A DNA stretch of 64,000 bases from Azolla caroliniana (lineage: Eukaryota > Polypodiophyta): NCBI GenBank assembly GCA_043228905.1, contig JBHGNT010000012.1:10602001-10666000 (forward strand), read 5' to 3'. The notes under the pieces are model-generated. The model searched no databases. It was given only the letters and a program-made list of their open reading frames with translations, and was not told the origin of the DNA. Shown here in pieces: positions 10,980 to 21,989 of the stretch. The position numbers and the translations under genes were made by a program. The first letter of the stretch is position 1, and every line of letters begins with the position of its first letter.

Positions 10980-11645
10980 CTATTCCCCCTCTGGTCTTTG
11001 CACCAGCGACGGTTCCTCATCACTAAGGTTAACCGTTGCTGCCTTTCGCGCTTTTCCTTCCCGGAGTCGAGACCGCTCATAGCTTTCGAACTGGATTTGA
11101 GCCTCCATCCGATCATCGTCCAGTTGAGCTACGAGCTGCCGGACCTGCACCAATTGTTCATCCGCCAGGGCTGTGAAATCTTCCGCCAGCTCATCCCTGA
11201 TGGTGGTGAAGTCCTCCGAGGTCAGCATATAGCAGTCGTCGCCCTCCTTTCGCCGGTTTTCAACGTCCGCCCTAAGCAATTGGAGTTCCGCGGTATTCTG
11301 CGCCCATTTTTCCCACCAATGCACAGAGCTGTCATCAATCAAGCTTTTGGTTTTAGTGAGCCATGACCGGAGGATGCACTGGATCCGTTCGGCTCCCATC
11401 TGTGATTTATTTTCTGCGGCTTGTCGCTCTTCCTTCAATTGCTTGATGATCCGAACCGTGTCCGCCTCCTGCTCCCTATAATGTGACAATTGAGTTTGAT
11501 AGGTTGTTTGCAACCTTTATAGTACCATTGTCGTTCTTTCCTTGTCTTCATGGTTCTGTTTGTGGAGCTCCATCCGGTCATTTGCCGCTTCCTCCAATAG
11601 CCTGGAAATTTTCGCTCGTTCTTCGGCGAGTGCCGTTGTGGCCCG
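10980..11645 (-). pseudogene. Coiled-coil accessory ORF of the Gypsy-D family (fragment E)
   Basis: The minus strand encodes about 220 residues dominated by Glu, Lys, Arg, Gln and Leu with heptad-like spacing, predicted to be coiled coil. One TAA at about 11514 interrupts the frame. The segment AELQLLRADVENR is also present in the plus-strand relic at 17095-17130, proving a shared gene. It is the last coding unit before the 3' LTR at 10668. The N-terminal side is truncated at about 11640, where Copia-B sequence begins in the same reading frame. No known catalytic motif is visible; a structural role is only a guess. Confidence 0.6.
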
Positions 11646-11650
11646 AGCCA

Positions 11651-12860
11651 CAATCAGGCTCCCTTTGCTGAACTTCATGACACCATTCCGGATGCTACCC
11701 GTGTAGCCTTCATCATCTAGCCGACCGGCTGATATCAGGTTCAGACGAACTTCCGGAACGTGTCGGACATCCTTCAGCAGCATCTTGCATCCGGTTGGTG
11801 TTGTCAACCACACGTCTCCCATGCCGACAATTCGGCATGTACCTTCATTCCCCATCCTGACACATCCGTGGTCACCGGCTGAGTAGGATGAGAAGCATTT
11901 CCGGTCCGGGGTAAGGTGGAACGACGCTCCGGAGTCTACCACCCAGGTCATCTCGTCGCCGGCAAGGTTTATTTCACTCTCCTCGGTGATGAGCATCAAC
12001 TCTTCTTCACTTGCCGCGATTGCCGTCGTTCCGTTCCAGTCCGTCCCCTTCCGATCTTTACCGTTCCGGTCCGGGGTCCACTTCGAATCGGTACCGTCGG
12101 TTTCCTTGTCTTTACGGAAATGTCGACAGTTCTTTTGGAAGTGTCCCGGCTTGCCACAATAGAAGCAAGTAGGTCTCCCCCTTGACTTTGACCGTGTCCC
12201 CGACTTGTCCCGGTTCTGGGGACTACGGTTTCTCTGTCTTCCGCGTTCCGATTCGGTAAGGAGCGCTTTGGAGTCAGAGCTCGTATCTTTGTCTTTCCGA
12301 CGCGCCTCCTCATCCAGCAAGCTCGACTTTACTCTTGCTAGGGATAACCGTTTTCCTTCCGGCCCGGCATTGCCCAAAGTGACAACCAACGTCTCCCAGC
12401 TATCCGGGAGGGAACCGAGCAGGAGTAGCGCTAGTACGTCATCGGCAAGAGGTACTTCCAATGACATTGCCTGGTGTATCAGCCCCTGGAAGGCATTCAT
12501 GTGCTCCACCATGCTGGAGCCATCTTGGTACCGGAGTCTTACTAGCTTCCGAAATACCGACACCTGATTGACAGCATTTTTGTTCTGGAACATTATGCCG
12601 ATCTTCTCCCAGAGCTCATGAGCCTTGCTCTCTTCATTGAAGTTGTTGTATAGGCTCATGTCGATGAAGCACCGTATGTACGCCGTTGTCTTCATGTGCA
12701 TCACCTCCCATATCGCGGCGTCGATTTTGTCCGGTCTCTTGTCCCCGAACTGAACCGGCAGCCAGAGGTCTTTAACAACGAGCATGTCCCTCATCTTCGA
12801 CTTCCACACTGAATAGTTGGAGCCGGTGAGCTTGAACATGCCGCCAAACGATTCGTCCAT
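11651..12860 (-). CDS. Copia-B gag and protease, truncated
   Basis: The ATG at 12860 (MDESFGGMFK) starts about 400 uninterrupted residues. The N-terminal two thirds is Copia-type gag (GSNYSVWKSKM, SLPDSWETL). A CCHC zinc knuckle, CFYCGKPGHFQKNC, lies at about residues 228-241 and binds nucleic acid in this family. The protease motif DSGASFHL follows, and homology to Copia-A continues to VARA. Beyond that the frame passes into the coiled-coil ORF of fragment E, so the natural C terminus is lost. Gag is better preserved here than in Copia-C. Confidence 0.85.
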
Positions 12861-12876
12861 TTTCTGTGTCAATTTC

Positions 12877-12888
12877 GCTCTGATACCA
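12877..12888 (-). other. Primer-binding site of Copia-B
   Basis: The minus strand reads TGGTATCAGAGC, complementary to the 3' end of plant initiator tRNA-Met. It lies two bases inside the LTR end. Confidence 0.9.
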
Positions 12889-12890
12889 CT

Positions 12891-13500
12891 TGACAGGAAC
12901 TAGACGTTCCTTATGCGCAACGCTCGGCCACAACCGAGATTCTTTTCATACACAGAAAACGGGAAATAGAACACGACACAAAGAGGAGAAAGAATACACA
13001 GGAGGTTAACGTGGAAAACCCCAAACTAGGGGAAAAACCACGGCAGCCCACGGGCTGCAAACTGTCACTATGTAAGAATGTACAAAACAGTGAGTTCACG
13101 GAGGCAACGACCTCGTGCTCACGCTCTTTGCCACAGGCGGCGGTTACAACAGAGGCAACGACCTCGTCTCTCTCTCTCTCTCTCTGTACAGTTACGCACT
13201 CTCTCTTCTTCTTGCACCAACAAAGAAAAAATGACGACAACCATTAGTTTGCCCTAAGTCATATTTATACTAATATGACTTTTTAGCTATTTACAAATAT
13301 AGCCACGATGGGCTCTCAGAAACATATTTACGAATATGTCTCTTCCTCTGGTTCATACCGGGTCTGCACCATCCGGCTCTCCGTAGCCGGGTACTCCTCA
13401 TCCGGTTCGTACCGGGCCTGCACCATCCGGCTCTCCATAGCCGGGTACTCCTCATATGGTTTCTTCTCCCTTCCCATCCGGAGGGACCTGTCTCCCAACA
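12891..13500 (-). repeat. 5' LTR of Copia-B
   Basis: On the minus strand it starts TGTTGGGAGACAGG and ends CCTGTCA. It carries the family's CCGGATGAGGAGTACCCGG-type minisatellite (13350-13450) and a GA tract (13168-13190). The right flank (13501) is part of LTR-S. Confidence 0.85.
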
Positions 13501-13656
13501 GATATGAATACATTAAGCTAATCTTAAATAATTGTTTTACTAGTTTTCATATCGTGTGTGAAAAAACACACAACATTTATCGATATGAATACATTACGCT
13601 AATCTTAAATAATTGTTTTACTAGTTTTCATATCGTGTGTGAAAAACCACACGACA
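13501..13656 (+). repeat. Fragment of LTR-S with an 81-bp tandem duplication
   Basis: Two near-identical 81-bp units start at 13501 and 13582. They match the last ~80 bp of the solo LTR that ends at 31244. Both units include a small hairpin (TCGTGTG with CACACGA in the second). The right edge ...CACACGACA abuts Copia-I gag; the left edge is cut by Copia-B. Confidence 0.75.
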
Positions 13657-14215
13657 CTGTGTGGTTGTCCTCTACTAGGAGCATCGATTGTAAGTCAAAA
13701 AGCAACAGCATATTCTCCCTCGTACAGACCGCAGTTTGGAAAGCTCCGAACTTCGACGCTAACCCTCCGAGGTAGACCTCCACCAATTCGTCCTCCTCGA
13801 CGTTTACATTGACAGAGGCGAGAGAGTCGCAGATGTCCTTGATCTTGGAGGTGTAGTTAGTCACCGACGTATCTCGTTGTCGAACATTGCTCAACTCTTG
13901 CCTGAGTTGGAGCTTTCTGGTTGTGGTGCTCCCGGCGAAAATCTTTTTCAGATTTCCCCAAGCATCCTTCGGCGTCTTCACATCCCGAATGTAGCTCAGA
14001 AGTTGATTGCTCACACAGGATGCGAAGCAGTAGAGAACTCTGATTGCCGCCTGTTCCCAGGTCGGGAAATCTCTGTGTGTCGATTCGGGTGTTGCGTCAT
14101 TATTTCCATCGATGTAACTCCAGTAGCCATGCCCGAGCAGGTACTGGTGCATCTTGTATGACCAAGATGCATAGTTGCTTTTGTCGAGCTTCTCCGTCGG
14201 AAGTGAGCTAGCCAT
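13657..14215 (-). pseudogene. Copia-I gag, C-terminally truncated
   Basis: The frame begins MASSLPTEKLDKSNYASW and continues for about 185 residues in the Copia gag (UBN2-like) family: WSYKMHQYLLGHGYWSYI, SYIRDVKTPKDAWGNLKKIF, KLQLRQEL and YLGGLASKFGAF. It is closely related to the gag of Copia-G (18934) and Copia-K (35433). The zinc knuckle and everything after it are lost at the LTR-S junction. Confidence 0.8.
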
Positions 14216-14313
14216 TCCTCTTTCTAATCTTTTCTTCTTCTGTTCTTTCATTGTGATTAGGTTCTGTCTGTTTGTCGGTAGCAAAGGATCTCAACCGTCG
14301 CGCTCTGATACCA

Positions 14314-14752
14314 TGAAAAAGAATACGTGTGGAAGCTTAACAGACACAACCGGGTAACAACAGACAAAAGACAAAGAGGATGAGGAAGGTTTAATGGAAA
14401 GCTTAATCAACACAGCGTATGCTGAAGAGACAGAGAGAGCAGAACACAGAAAACTCTATTACAAAACAATACTCTTAAACTTTGTACATAGGATGTGCTT
14501 AGAGAGCACTTTTATACAAGTCCATACAGACTGACAAAAGTATTGACACGTACTTCAATGCTCATCAATGAGCCCCTACACTAACCCCCAAAATATATTC
14601 CTCTACGCAATATCTATCCAACGGCCTCCCGATTTACGCACCGCTACGGCCTCTCGTTGCGCGCCAGGTGTACGCACCCAGTCTACGCACGGGTTTACGC
14701 ACCCAGTCTACGCACGGGTTTACGCACCCAATGTTGAGCTTGTATCTCAACA
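14314..14752 (-). repeat. 5' LTR of Copia-I
   Basis: About 439 bp with TG...CA ends on the minus strand. It is homologous, with divergence, to the Copia-J LTR at 36151-36573, sharing 'agaatacgtgtg' near one end and 'cacccaatgttgagcttgt' near the other. Confidence 0.8.
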
Positions 14753-15069
14753 GACAAGTTAGCCAGAAACATATTACCAAGCCTTATTATGAGTGGTGGT
14801 TATTGAAGGGTCATTAATAGTATATTCTATTCTTAACGTCACTCTTTCTCGAGTTATGGAACACTTTCACACAAGAGCTTTTTCAGTCCGTTTTCCTCAC
14901 ACAAAGAAGCATAGACAAACCCTAGCATACAAAAAAGCACAGGAGAACAGAGAGAAGCATACACAAGCACATGCAAACAAAGCGAGAAGCAGCGAAGCGC
15001 AGACGAACAACCGACTCTCTGGTTCCTCCATAGAACACAGAGAGGTCGCTAACATAGAAGAAGAGCAAG

Positions 15070-15800
15070 AAAACATGTTGATGCAAGTCTTAGAACACTT
15101 GTGTAACTGGTTGTAGACAAACGGGTTGGAGGGCTACCTTCAAGTAGCAGATGCAGAACCTCACCCGTAGGCAGTAGATTGACGTCAAGAAAATCACCAA
15201 CAAACAGGTGTGTCGATTATTGAAGTTGAAAAAAGAAGGGTATAATGAGATGGATGCAATCAAACCGGAGATTCTGTAGTCCTATTTTGGAGAATACTCT
15301 CCATTGTCAAAAGCTTACAGGACACAAGGGGGTGATGATGTATTCTTCCATGATGTGGCAAAATTTCTGTTAGAAGCGGCTTGTGTCAGTCCCATATCAT
15401 ATTGCATGCCCAAAAAAAGGGTAGGATTTATCATTGCAACATATAAGGGGGAGGGGGGAAATCAATTGGGGATGGATTGCAGGGATCGCGCTCCGAGAAC
15501 AATTACATTGGGTTCAAAAGGGAAAACCCATGAAGCCAATTATCGCATGGTGGCTAGCTGTATTGTGCCCTATGCCAATAGTTGAGATAGGATGTAAGAC
15601 CCCAAGAAGGGCGAAGGGGCAATCATCACAGGCACTCCCACAACAATCGGCAAGAAGAACAATATTGACAAGGCCACAAGAAACGTGGCAGGAACCGGAG
15701 CCCACACCCAACAACAACCCGAGCCGAGAAACAAAAACCAAGCCGACACTCGACACCCAAGCCGAGCAACAAAAGCCAGTCGACCACAAACAGAATTAGG
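15070..15800 (+). pseudogene. Degraded copy of the Gypsy-D accessory ORF
   Basis: Fragments in different frames match the protein encoded at 4103-5101 on the minus strand. GLEGYL corresponds to GLEGFL, YFGEYSPLSKAYRTQGG to YFGEYSLASKGYRTQGG, and GFIIATYKGE to GMIIATYEG. The C-terminal part (15580-15798) is Lys/Pro/Gln-rich like its counterpart. Similar length and the same conserved core in two diverged copies argue that this was a selected gene of the element. Confidence 0.6.
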
Positions 15801-16109
15801 GACGAGACCATCACCACGTCCTAATCAGAGAAGTTGGTCGGCATCACAAAGAGCTGCTACTGAACAGAATTAAGAAGAGAGTTGGCCGACAAAAAGGACT
15901 AGAGTCGAGCAACAGTAGTCAGTCGAACAACCCAAACATAGAAGAACACCGACTACAACGCTGAAACCAGTCGAACATGTTCCAAAACCCACTCTGGAGA
16001 GGGGGAAGGCATCGGCAATATCACCAAATGGGGTCCTTAGCCTATCCGACATCCACCATCGGCCCATAAATTCGTAGCCTTACTACAGTTCGGCACATCA
16101 TACGAACTG

Positions 16110-17591
16110 GTGGATTGGCTAGCTAAGCAATTACAATTCGCCTCTAATCAATTAGCGCAAGAACATAAGGATCGGGAAATGATCCAGAGGGCCATGCTCA
16201 GAGCACTAGAGCCAGAGGAGGAAAGGAAGCTACAAAGGATCGCTCGACAACAAGACACTAGAAACAAAGGTATGGCGATTCAAATGCCTCCTCTCAATAC
16301 AGCTCTTATTGAAGTGCACCAGGAGTTAGTAAAAACCACTAAGCGGCAAAAGAAATTGCCGAATTTTGCAAGAGGACCACAAAGACGTCCAACCTGATGC
16401 ACATACAGTGGTCAACAGCCAAAAAGTTCAATGAAGAGTTATTGGCCTGACTCCAACAAGCCGAAGCAAAGCTGAAGGAAGCGGAAGAACATCTCCAAAC
16501 ATGCGACTATGTTGGGATCCCACATGTACCAGACCGACAATTATGGGATCAACTTCAGGAAAAGGAGAAGTTAGCCAAAAGTGCCAACAAGAGGAATGAA
16601 GCAGCCGAATCAAAGGTACAACGAATGAAAGGATGACAGCAAATGGCCCAAAGACAACTAGAAGCACTATTTTAGGCCAAGCAGGACGAAGTAACTGACC
16701 TTAATTGGCAACTACAACAACAGATGGCGGATATGAAAGAAGAACAAGGGAAGATAGATGAGCTCAAGTTGTATATTAAAATGCATGAGGAGCATTATGG
16801 GAACCACACGGCCCAGCTTGAAATGGAACAGGCAGCACTGACTACGAAATATGATCAATTGGCTGAGAAGTACGAACAAAAGAGGCTTGCACTATTGGTG
16901 GCAGAAGCGAAACTGCAATTTGACCCAGGCTCAGCAGAACTTCAAATTGCCGAAATGCGAAAGGAACTGGCCACTATGCAATATAGACTCAGCATGGGAG
17001 AGGAAAAAGTGTGCCTCATCTTATCTAGGCACAAGGCCAAGACACGCCAAATGGTCACCAAATTCCTGGACAATGGCTAGAAGACCTAGTCAGCTCAAGC
17101 TGCTGAATTACAATTGTTACGAGCAGACCACGAGAACAGGAAGCAACAAGGTTAGGGCTTCTTCAAAATGGATGAAGCTGCTATCGCCACGGTCCAAGAA
17201 GAGCTCGCCAATGACATCTACAAGCTTTCAACGCACCAAGCTTATGGAAGACTACAATGACCAACAAATGGCAGCTGCGGTGGAGCTTGACACCTATGAG
17301 AAGGAACATCGTCAACATCAAGGAGAACTAGAGGGAAATGATAGCGCCAAACCAACTTAGGGCGAGTTTAGCCAAACATTACCAATGAGTGACACACATC
17401 AAGAAGAAGAAACTGAGTTCCAGGAGGCTAAGGTAGAATCGACATTGCGGACAAAGCAGAAGCCTAACACAAACAAACCACAAAATCTGACCGATGCAGA
17501 AGTTCAAGAAGAGGAGGAGCCAAATCTATTCGACATAGTGAACGAGGAAGCGAGTGAAATAGACGAAGACGACCCAATTGATGATGAGTAG
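16110..17591 (+). pseudogene. Degraded coiled-coil accessory ORF
   Basis: Frame pieces encode long heptad-like stretches, for example at 16110-16397, 16724-17080 and 17385-17591. AELQLLRADHENRKQQG near 17095 matches AELQLLRADVENRRKEG of fragment E. The end is strongly acidic (EEEPNLFDIVNEEASEIDEDDP). Roughly 480 codons would have been encoded. No transmembrane segment or known domain is visible. Confidence 0.55.
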
Positions 17592-17640
17592 GTTGCCGAC
17601 AATGATGAAGAGGACGACCAAGAGTAAAAGGGTGGGGTTC

Positions 17641-18228
17641 GACCATGCAAGGCACTGTCCCACGGGTGTGCCATGTGTTGGTCAGTTGGCTACTTGAAGG
17701 ATAAAGGTCGACAAGTAGGAGTTGGAGACAGACAGTATGAAAAGATAGAATTAAAAATGCAATCTCGCCAAGTATAAAAAATATAGTAATTTAAGAAATA
17801 GGACAGTTTTGTATAACTATAGGTTCTTGCTGAACATGCAAGTGTAAAATATTGGAGAAGTATCTCAAGTCATCAATAAAAAGGGACCAAGAGCATTGTA
17901 TTATCATCGATCTATTTAGTTAATATAGTTTTGGTAGTTAGAGTATTTGTTGCGTCGACTGTTCTATTCTAGTTCATTCTTCTATATGATTACTATGTCG
18001 AATGTTCGAACCTATTCTCTGATACACAGATTATGTTTAACTAACAGTAGGTCAGGATCGTATGTTCTAAGCCTAGTATTAGGTTCTGGGTGATTGTGAT
18101 TTATAGAGAGCTCTGAGTGCATACTAGTGTTGACCAATACCATATCTCCAACCACAATCATCTTGGTAGAAAGTTCTCGGAAGTAAGACGTTTGACCCAT
18201 TGTGTTTGTTGGCAGAGGAACTCCACAA
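17641..18228. other. Unassigned AT-rich sequence
   Basis: No ORF, LTR or repeat that I can relate to the neighbours. It may be the 3' untranslated part of relic F plus the truncated left end of Gypsy-H'. Confidence 0.4.
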
Positions 18229-18523
18229 TGTTGCAAGAACAACGAGTGATGTTGGAGATCGTAGCGGCAATAGTGCGGCTCATGCAGCCGAATGGACAAT
18301 TCAAAGGAAAGGATGTGTCACGTTATCTACGGTACTACAAGGTAGAGATGTTGCGGTGCAGGATATCGGAAGGGTTCCAAGTGACATCCTTCAATCGGGT
18401 GGCTAAGGATAGGCTTCAAGGGAGCATCTACGAGATATGGATACAATGAAGAAATGATGAAAATGACATACGCCATTGAAGACTCCTCCAAGGCAATGTG
18501 GAGGGGATTCGAAGATTGGGTGG
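18229..18523 (+). pseudogene. Gypsy-H' gag, first segment
   Basis: It encodes MLQEQRVMLEI...NGQFKGKDVSRYL...YKVEMLRCR, matching the N-terminal gag of Gypsy-H from about 22938 onward. One frameshift follows near 18420. It stops at the GGTGG target site of Copia-G and resumes at 31964. No matching 5' LTR could be found to the left. Confidence 0.82.
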
Positions 18524-18816
18524 TGTTGAGAGTCGAACTCAACTTCCCATAGCAATAGGTTTCACACTAGCTCATGGTTATACCAGGCTAGTTTTGTAAA
18601 TAGTAGAAAGGGCACCTACCCTAGTTTAGTTGCTATTTAAACCAACCCCTTGTAACTTAGTTACTGTTGGACATATTTTGGTTAATGTAACATACAGTCT
18701 TTTATCTTTGTCTTAAGCTCTCTCTCTCTCTCTCTCTCTTTGTTTTGCCTTACGTACACACACACACACAATCCTTCCGATGCATCTCAACCACTCTTGC
18801 TCCTCATTTCTTTACA
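18524..18816 (+). repeat. 5' LTR of Copia-G
   Basis: Starts TGTTGAGAGTCGAACTC and ends TTCTTTACA. It contains CT and CA microsatellites (18717-18770), whose length differences explain the 18-bp difference from the 3' LTR. Confidence 0.93.
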
Positions 18817-18828
18817 TGGTATCAGAGC
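18817..18828 (+). other. Primer-binding site of Copia-G
   Basis: TGGTATCAGAGC, complementary to initiator tRNA-Met, directly after the LTR. Confidence 0.92.
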
Positions 18829-18933
18829 ATGTGGTTGCTTAATCGAATCTATTCAACTGTGTTGTGGTACACGTTGACGATCAACAGAACCGGCTCATCA
18901 ACAAAGAAGAAATCGACATAAGGAACACTTAGA

Positions 18934-19660
18934 TGGGAAGCGCTCTTCCTACCGAGAAGCTTGTAGGAACAAAATTCACATCTTGGGAATACAAGATGCA
19001 TCAATACCTTGTTGGACAAGGTTACTGGAGCTACATTGAAGGAGCTCATGAAAATCAACCCAACCCAACACACGCCGACTATCCCGCTTGGGAGCAGGCC
19101 GCAAGCCGTGTGTTGTATTGCCTTGCATCATGTGTTCATGATCACATGCTTGGCTATATTCGAGATTCGAAAACACCAAAAGAAGCTTGAGGAAACCTCA
19201 AGAAGATTTTTGCGGCCAACACGCCTGCTCGAAAGCTCCAACTTCGACAGGAGCTAAATAACATGCAACAGAGGGACATGTTGATCACAAGTTATACCTT
19301 AAAGATCAAGGAGCTATGCGATGCCCTCAATTCAATTAAATGTTGTAATCAACAATGACGAGATTGTGCAAATATGCCTTGGCGGCTTAGCACCTTGATT
19401 TGGCTCGATTAGATCGGCCGTGGAAATAGAGGTCGATTCGAACAAGGCCGTAATGGTCAGCTGACTCAAGAGCGTAACTCCCACCAATGACAAGTGGACA
19501 TGAACGGTCCCAAAGAGTTCGGCAGAAGGGGGAGTCATTACACCGGACCAAGCAATCGTAATACCCCGATCGAATGCGGGTACTGTGGAAAACACGACCA
19601 CTATGAAGAGGAGTGCCAAAAAAAGGTACAAGACTCGGCTTAAACTAGCTGACAACTCAC
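18934..19660 (+). pseudogene. Copia-G gag
   Basis: The ATG at 18934 gives MGSALPTEKLVGTKFTSWEYKMHQYLVGQGYWSYI, a Copia gag related to those at 14215 and 35433 on the minus strand. An in-frame TGA at about 19188 and a frameshift near 19345 disrupt it. A zinc-knuckle-like Cys/His segment (CGYCGKHDHYEEEC) is encoded at 19579-19620 with the expected spacing. Confidence 0.82.
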
Positions 19661-19789
19661 GAATTACGCATCGAATTCTGACTACGAGGATCATAGCAGA
19701 ATGTTTACAAATTACGCCATGAATTCCGACTATGGCAACCGTGGCGGAATGTTTGTAATGAGGCACGACGCACATGCTTCAACTAGCAT

Positions 19790-21989
19790 CCAACCACATG
19801 ACATATGGTTTCTTGACTCGGGAGCATCCAACCACATGACGTTTCATGAAGATTGGTTTAGGGAATTACGAAAACCCGAATGACCCGGATATGTCGAGAC
19901 AGGCGATGACATGACGCATCCAATACAGCATATCGGGAACGTCCCATTCGGAAACAATGGCAAACAAACCTACCTCAAGAACGTACTGCATGTCCCTACC
20001 ATCACGAAAAACCTGGTCTCGGTCTGCCAGATTGTCGAATAAGGAATGCAGGTACGATTCAACAATGATGGGTGCTTTATCGAAAGAGGAGATCAAGTCG
20101 TAGCTCACGGCCATCATGAAGGCCGTATGTTTGTCCTCGAATCGAACGATGTAAAATCGGCCATGTTTGCAAAGGGCCTCAAAGTCGAAACCAACCTAAA
20201 CTTGTGGCACAAGAGAATTGGTCACATCAATCTCCATAAGCTTCAGAACATGCAATCAAAAGGAGTCATAATCGGACTCCCAAACTTTACCGCGAAGGAG
20301 ATTATGGGCGTATGCGAAGCGTGCCAGTTCGGAAAGCAACGCCGACATCCATTCCCAAAAGAGCGGAATGTGAGCAAAGGGATCCTGGATGTCGTCCATT
20401 CATATGTAAGGGGACCGACCCAGATAAGCACACTCGGCGGATGCCGATATTACATCACGTTCATCGACGACTTCTCCAGGCACACTTGGATCTACCCGAT
20501 GAGACAGAAGAGTGAAGTGATCGAACACTTCCAGAGGTTCAAGGCCGAAGTCAAAAAAACTACGGGTTGGCACGTACGCTGCCTTCGATCGGATGGAGGC
20601 AAAGAATACTTTTCAGATGAGTTTACGGCGTATCTTCGAAAGGAAGGAATTTGACAAGAATTCTCATGCCATCACACACCTCAACAGAACGGCGTAGCTG
20701 AGCGTAAAAATCGGCACATAGTAGAAGTCGCGCGGGCTATGATGAATGAGAAGAACTTGCCGAAATTGTACTGGGCAGAAGCGGCGAACACGGCTGTATA
20801 CCTCATGAATAGGTGCACAGCCTTGGGAGTACACGATGTAACTCCTCATGAGAAGTTCTTTGGAAAAAAGCTGGACTTATCACATGTCCGCATTTTTGGC
20901 TCTATCGCCTACGTACATATTCCCGACGATACACGACAAAAGCTCTACCCGCAGTCGGAGAAATGTATCCTCGTAGGATACTCACTTGAACAAAAGGGGT
21001 ACAAATGCTACAATCCATCTACCCAAAAATCTCAAACAAGTTGAGACATAGTCTTCGACGAGTCCGCATTCTAGTACGCACCAGAAACAACTTCGACTCT
21101 GACTCTGCTCGACCCAGAATCCGCCGAAATGGAGATAGAAGACGAAGATTGGCTCACATGCATGTACGAAGAAAGCTCGATTGCGACACGGCTTAGTGGA
21201 CCACGGGAGCCCCCGAGTGACCAAAGCACATTTCGACAAAGTCCGAAACTCGACAAAGGGAAGGCCAAGATGTTCGAATACGAATATCCAATCGACAACG
21301 CATCAACTCACTCCCTTGACAGGAAGTTCGAAGGCCTGGACATCCCAATCATCCAGATAGATGGAGAGAAGAAAGCCATAGTATCCACAAACGAGAAGCT
21401 CCGCCGATCAACCAGTGAAAAGAACCCCCTAAGCCGTTTCGGCTAAAATGATTATATGGCATACCATTATGCCTTCATGACGAAGGTAGCATCAATACGG
21501 GAGCCAGAGACGCTTTCCGAAGTCATAAAGGATCTGCGATGGGTCGATGCGATGAATGAAGAAATGCAACCCCTATGCAAAAATGAGACATGGGATCTTG
21601 TTCCTCACACGCCGAACAAGAAAGCAATTGGCTGCGGTGGATTTACAAAGTGAAACACAATGTCGACAGCTTCGTAAATCGCTTTAAAGCACGACTTTTT
21701 GCGAAAGGATACGCGCAAACGCACGGCATAGACTACGAAGAGACCTCTGCCCAAGTGGCAAATATGACAACTATGCGAACCTTAATTGCAATCGCGGCAG
21801 CAAAAGGGTGGCATCTCCACCAGATGGACGTCAAGAACGTCTTTCTTCAAGACGAATTGGAAGAGGAGGTGTACATGATTCAACCACCCGGTTTTGAATC
21901 GCACAATCATCTGAACGTCGTGCGCCGACTCAAGACGCCTCTCTACGACCTCAAACAAGCACCACGTACGTGGCACTCAAAGATCACGC
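19790..21989 (+). pseudogene. Copia-G pol, 5' part: protease, integrase, start of RT
   Basis: The protease motif is DSGASNHM (about 19815). The integrase zinc part has LWHKRIGHINLHKL and CEACQFGKQ (20200-20335). The catalytic region shows ITFIDDFSRHTW, SDGGKEY and NGVAERKNRH (20455-20715). RT begins near 21540 and breaks off in TWHSKIT at 21989 where Gypsy-H is inserted. In-frame stops occur at about 19880, 20040, 20653, 21042, 21444 and 21651. Confidence 0.87.

Larger units (their letters stand above)
11641..13500 (-). mobile_element. Copia-B: 5' half of a Copia element, minus strand
   Basis: It comprises the 5' LTR (13500-12891), primer-binding site (12888-12877), gag and the first part of protease, then stops abruptly at about 11641 within the region encoding the segment before the integrase. 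The rest of pol and the 3' LTR are absent. It is in the same family as Copia-A and Copia-C. Confidence 0.88.
13657..14752 (-). mobile_element. Copia-I: 5' LTR, leader and gag of a minus-strand Copia element
   Basis: The 5' LTR is 14752-14314 (TGTTGAGATAC...TTTTTCA), with the primer-binding site TGGTATCAGAGC at 14313-14302. Gag follows from the ATG at 14215 and is cut at about 13657 by LTR-S. Pol and the 3' LTR are missing. The LTR contains a short minisatellite of 'gggtttacgcacccagtctac' units around 14660-14735 and is related to the LTR at 36151-36573. Confidence 0.83.
14753..17640 (+). mobile_element. Relic F: plus-strand copy of the Gypsy-D accessory module
   Basis: No LTR, gag or pol is visible. 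The region holds, in order, a degraded copy of the ~330-residue accessory ORF (about 15070-15800) and a degraded coiled-coil ORF (about 16110-17590), the same order implied by Gypsy-D and fragment E. Many stops and frameshifts show it is old. Confidence 0.6.

Noticed and set aside
13532-13656. Helitron-like 3' end (hairpin followed by CTAGT) on the minus strand in the LTR-S sequence
   Set aside because: The three copies stay similar for more than 40 bp beyond CTAG, so that is not an element boundary. The TG...CA ends and duplicated CCGT at 30235-31244 fit an LTR better.
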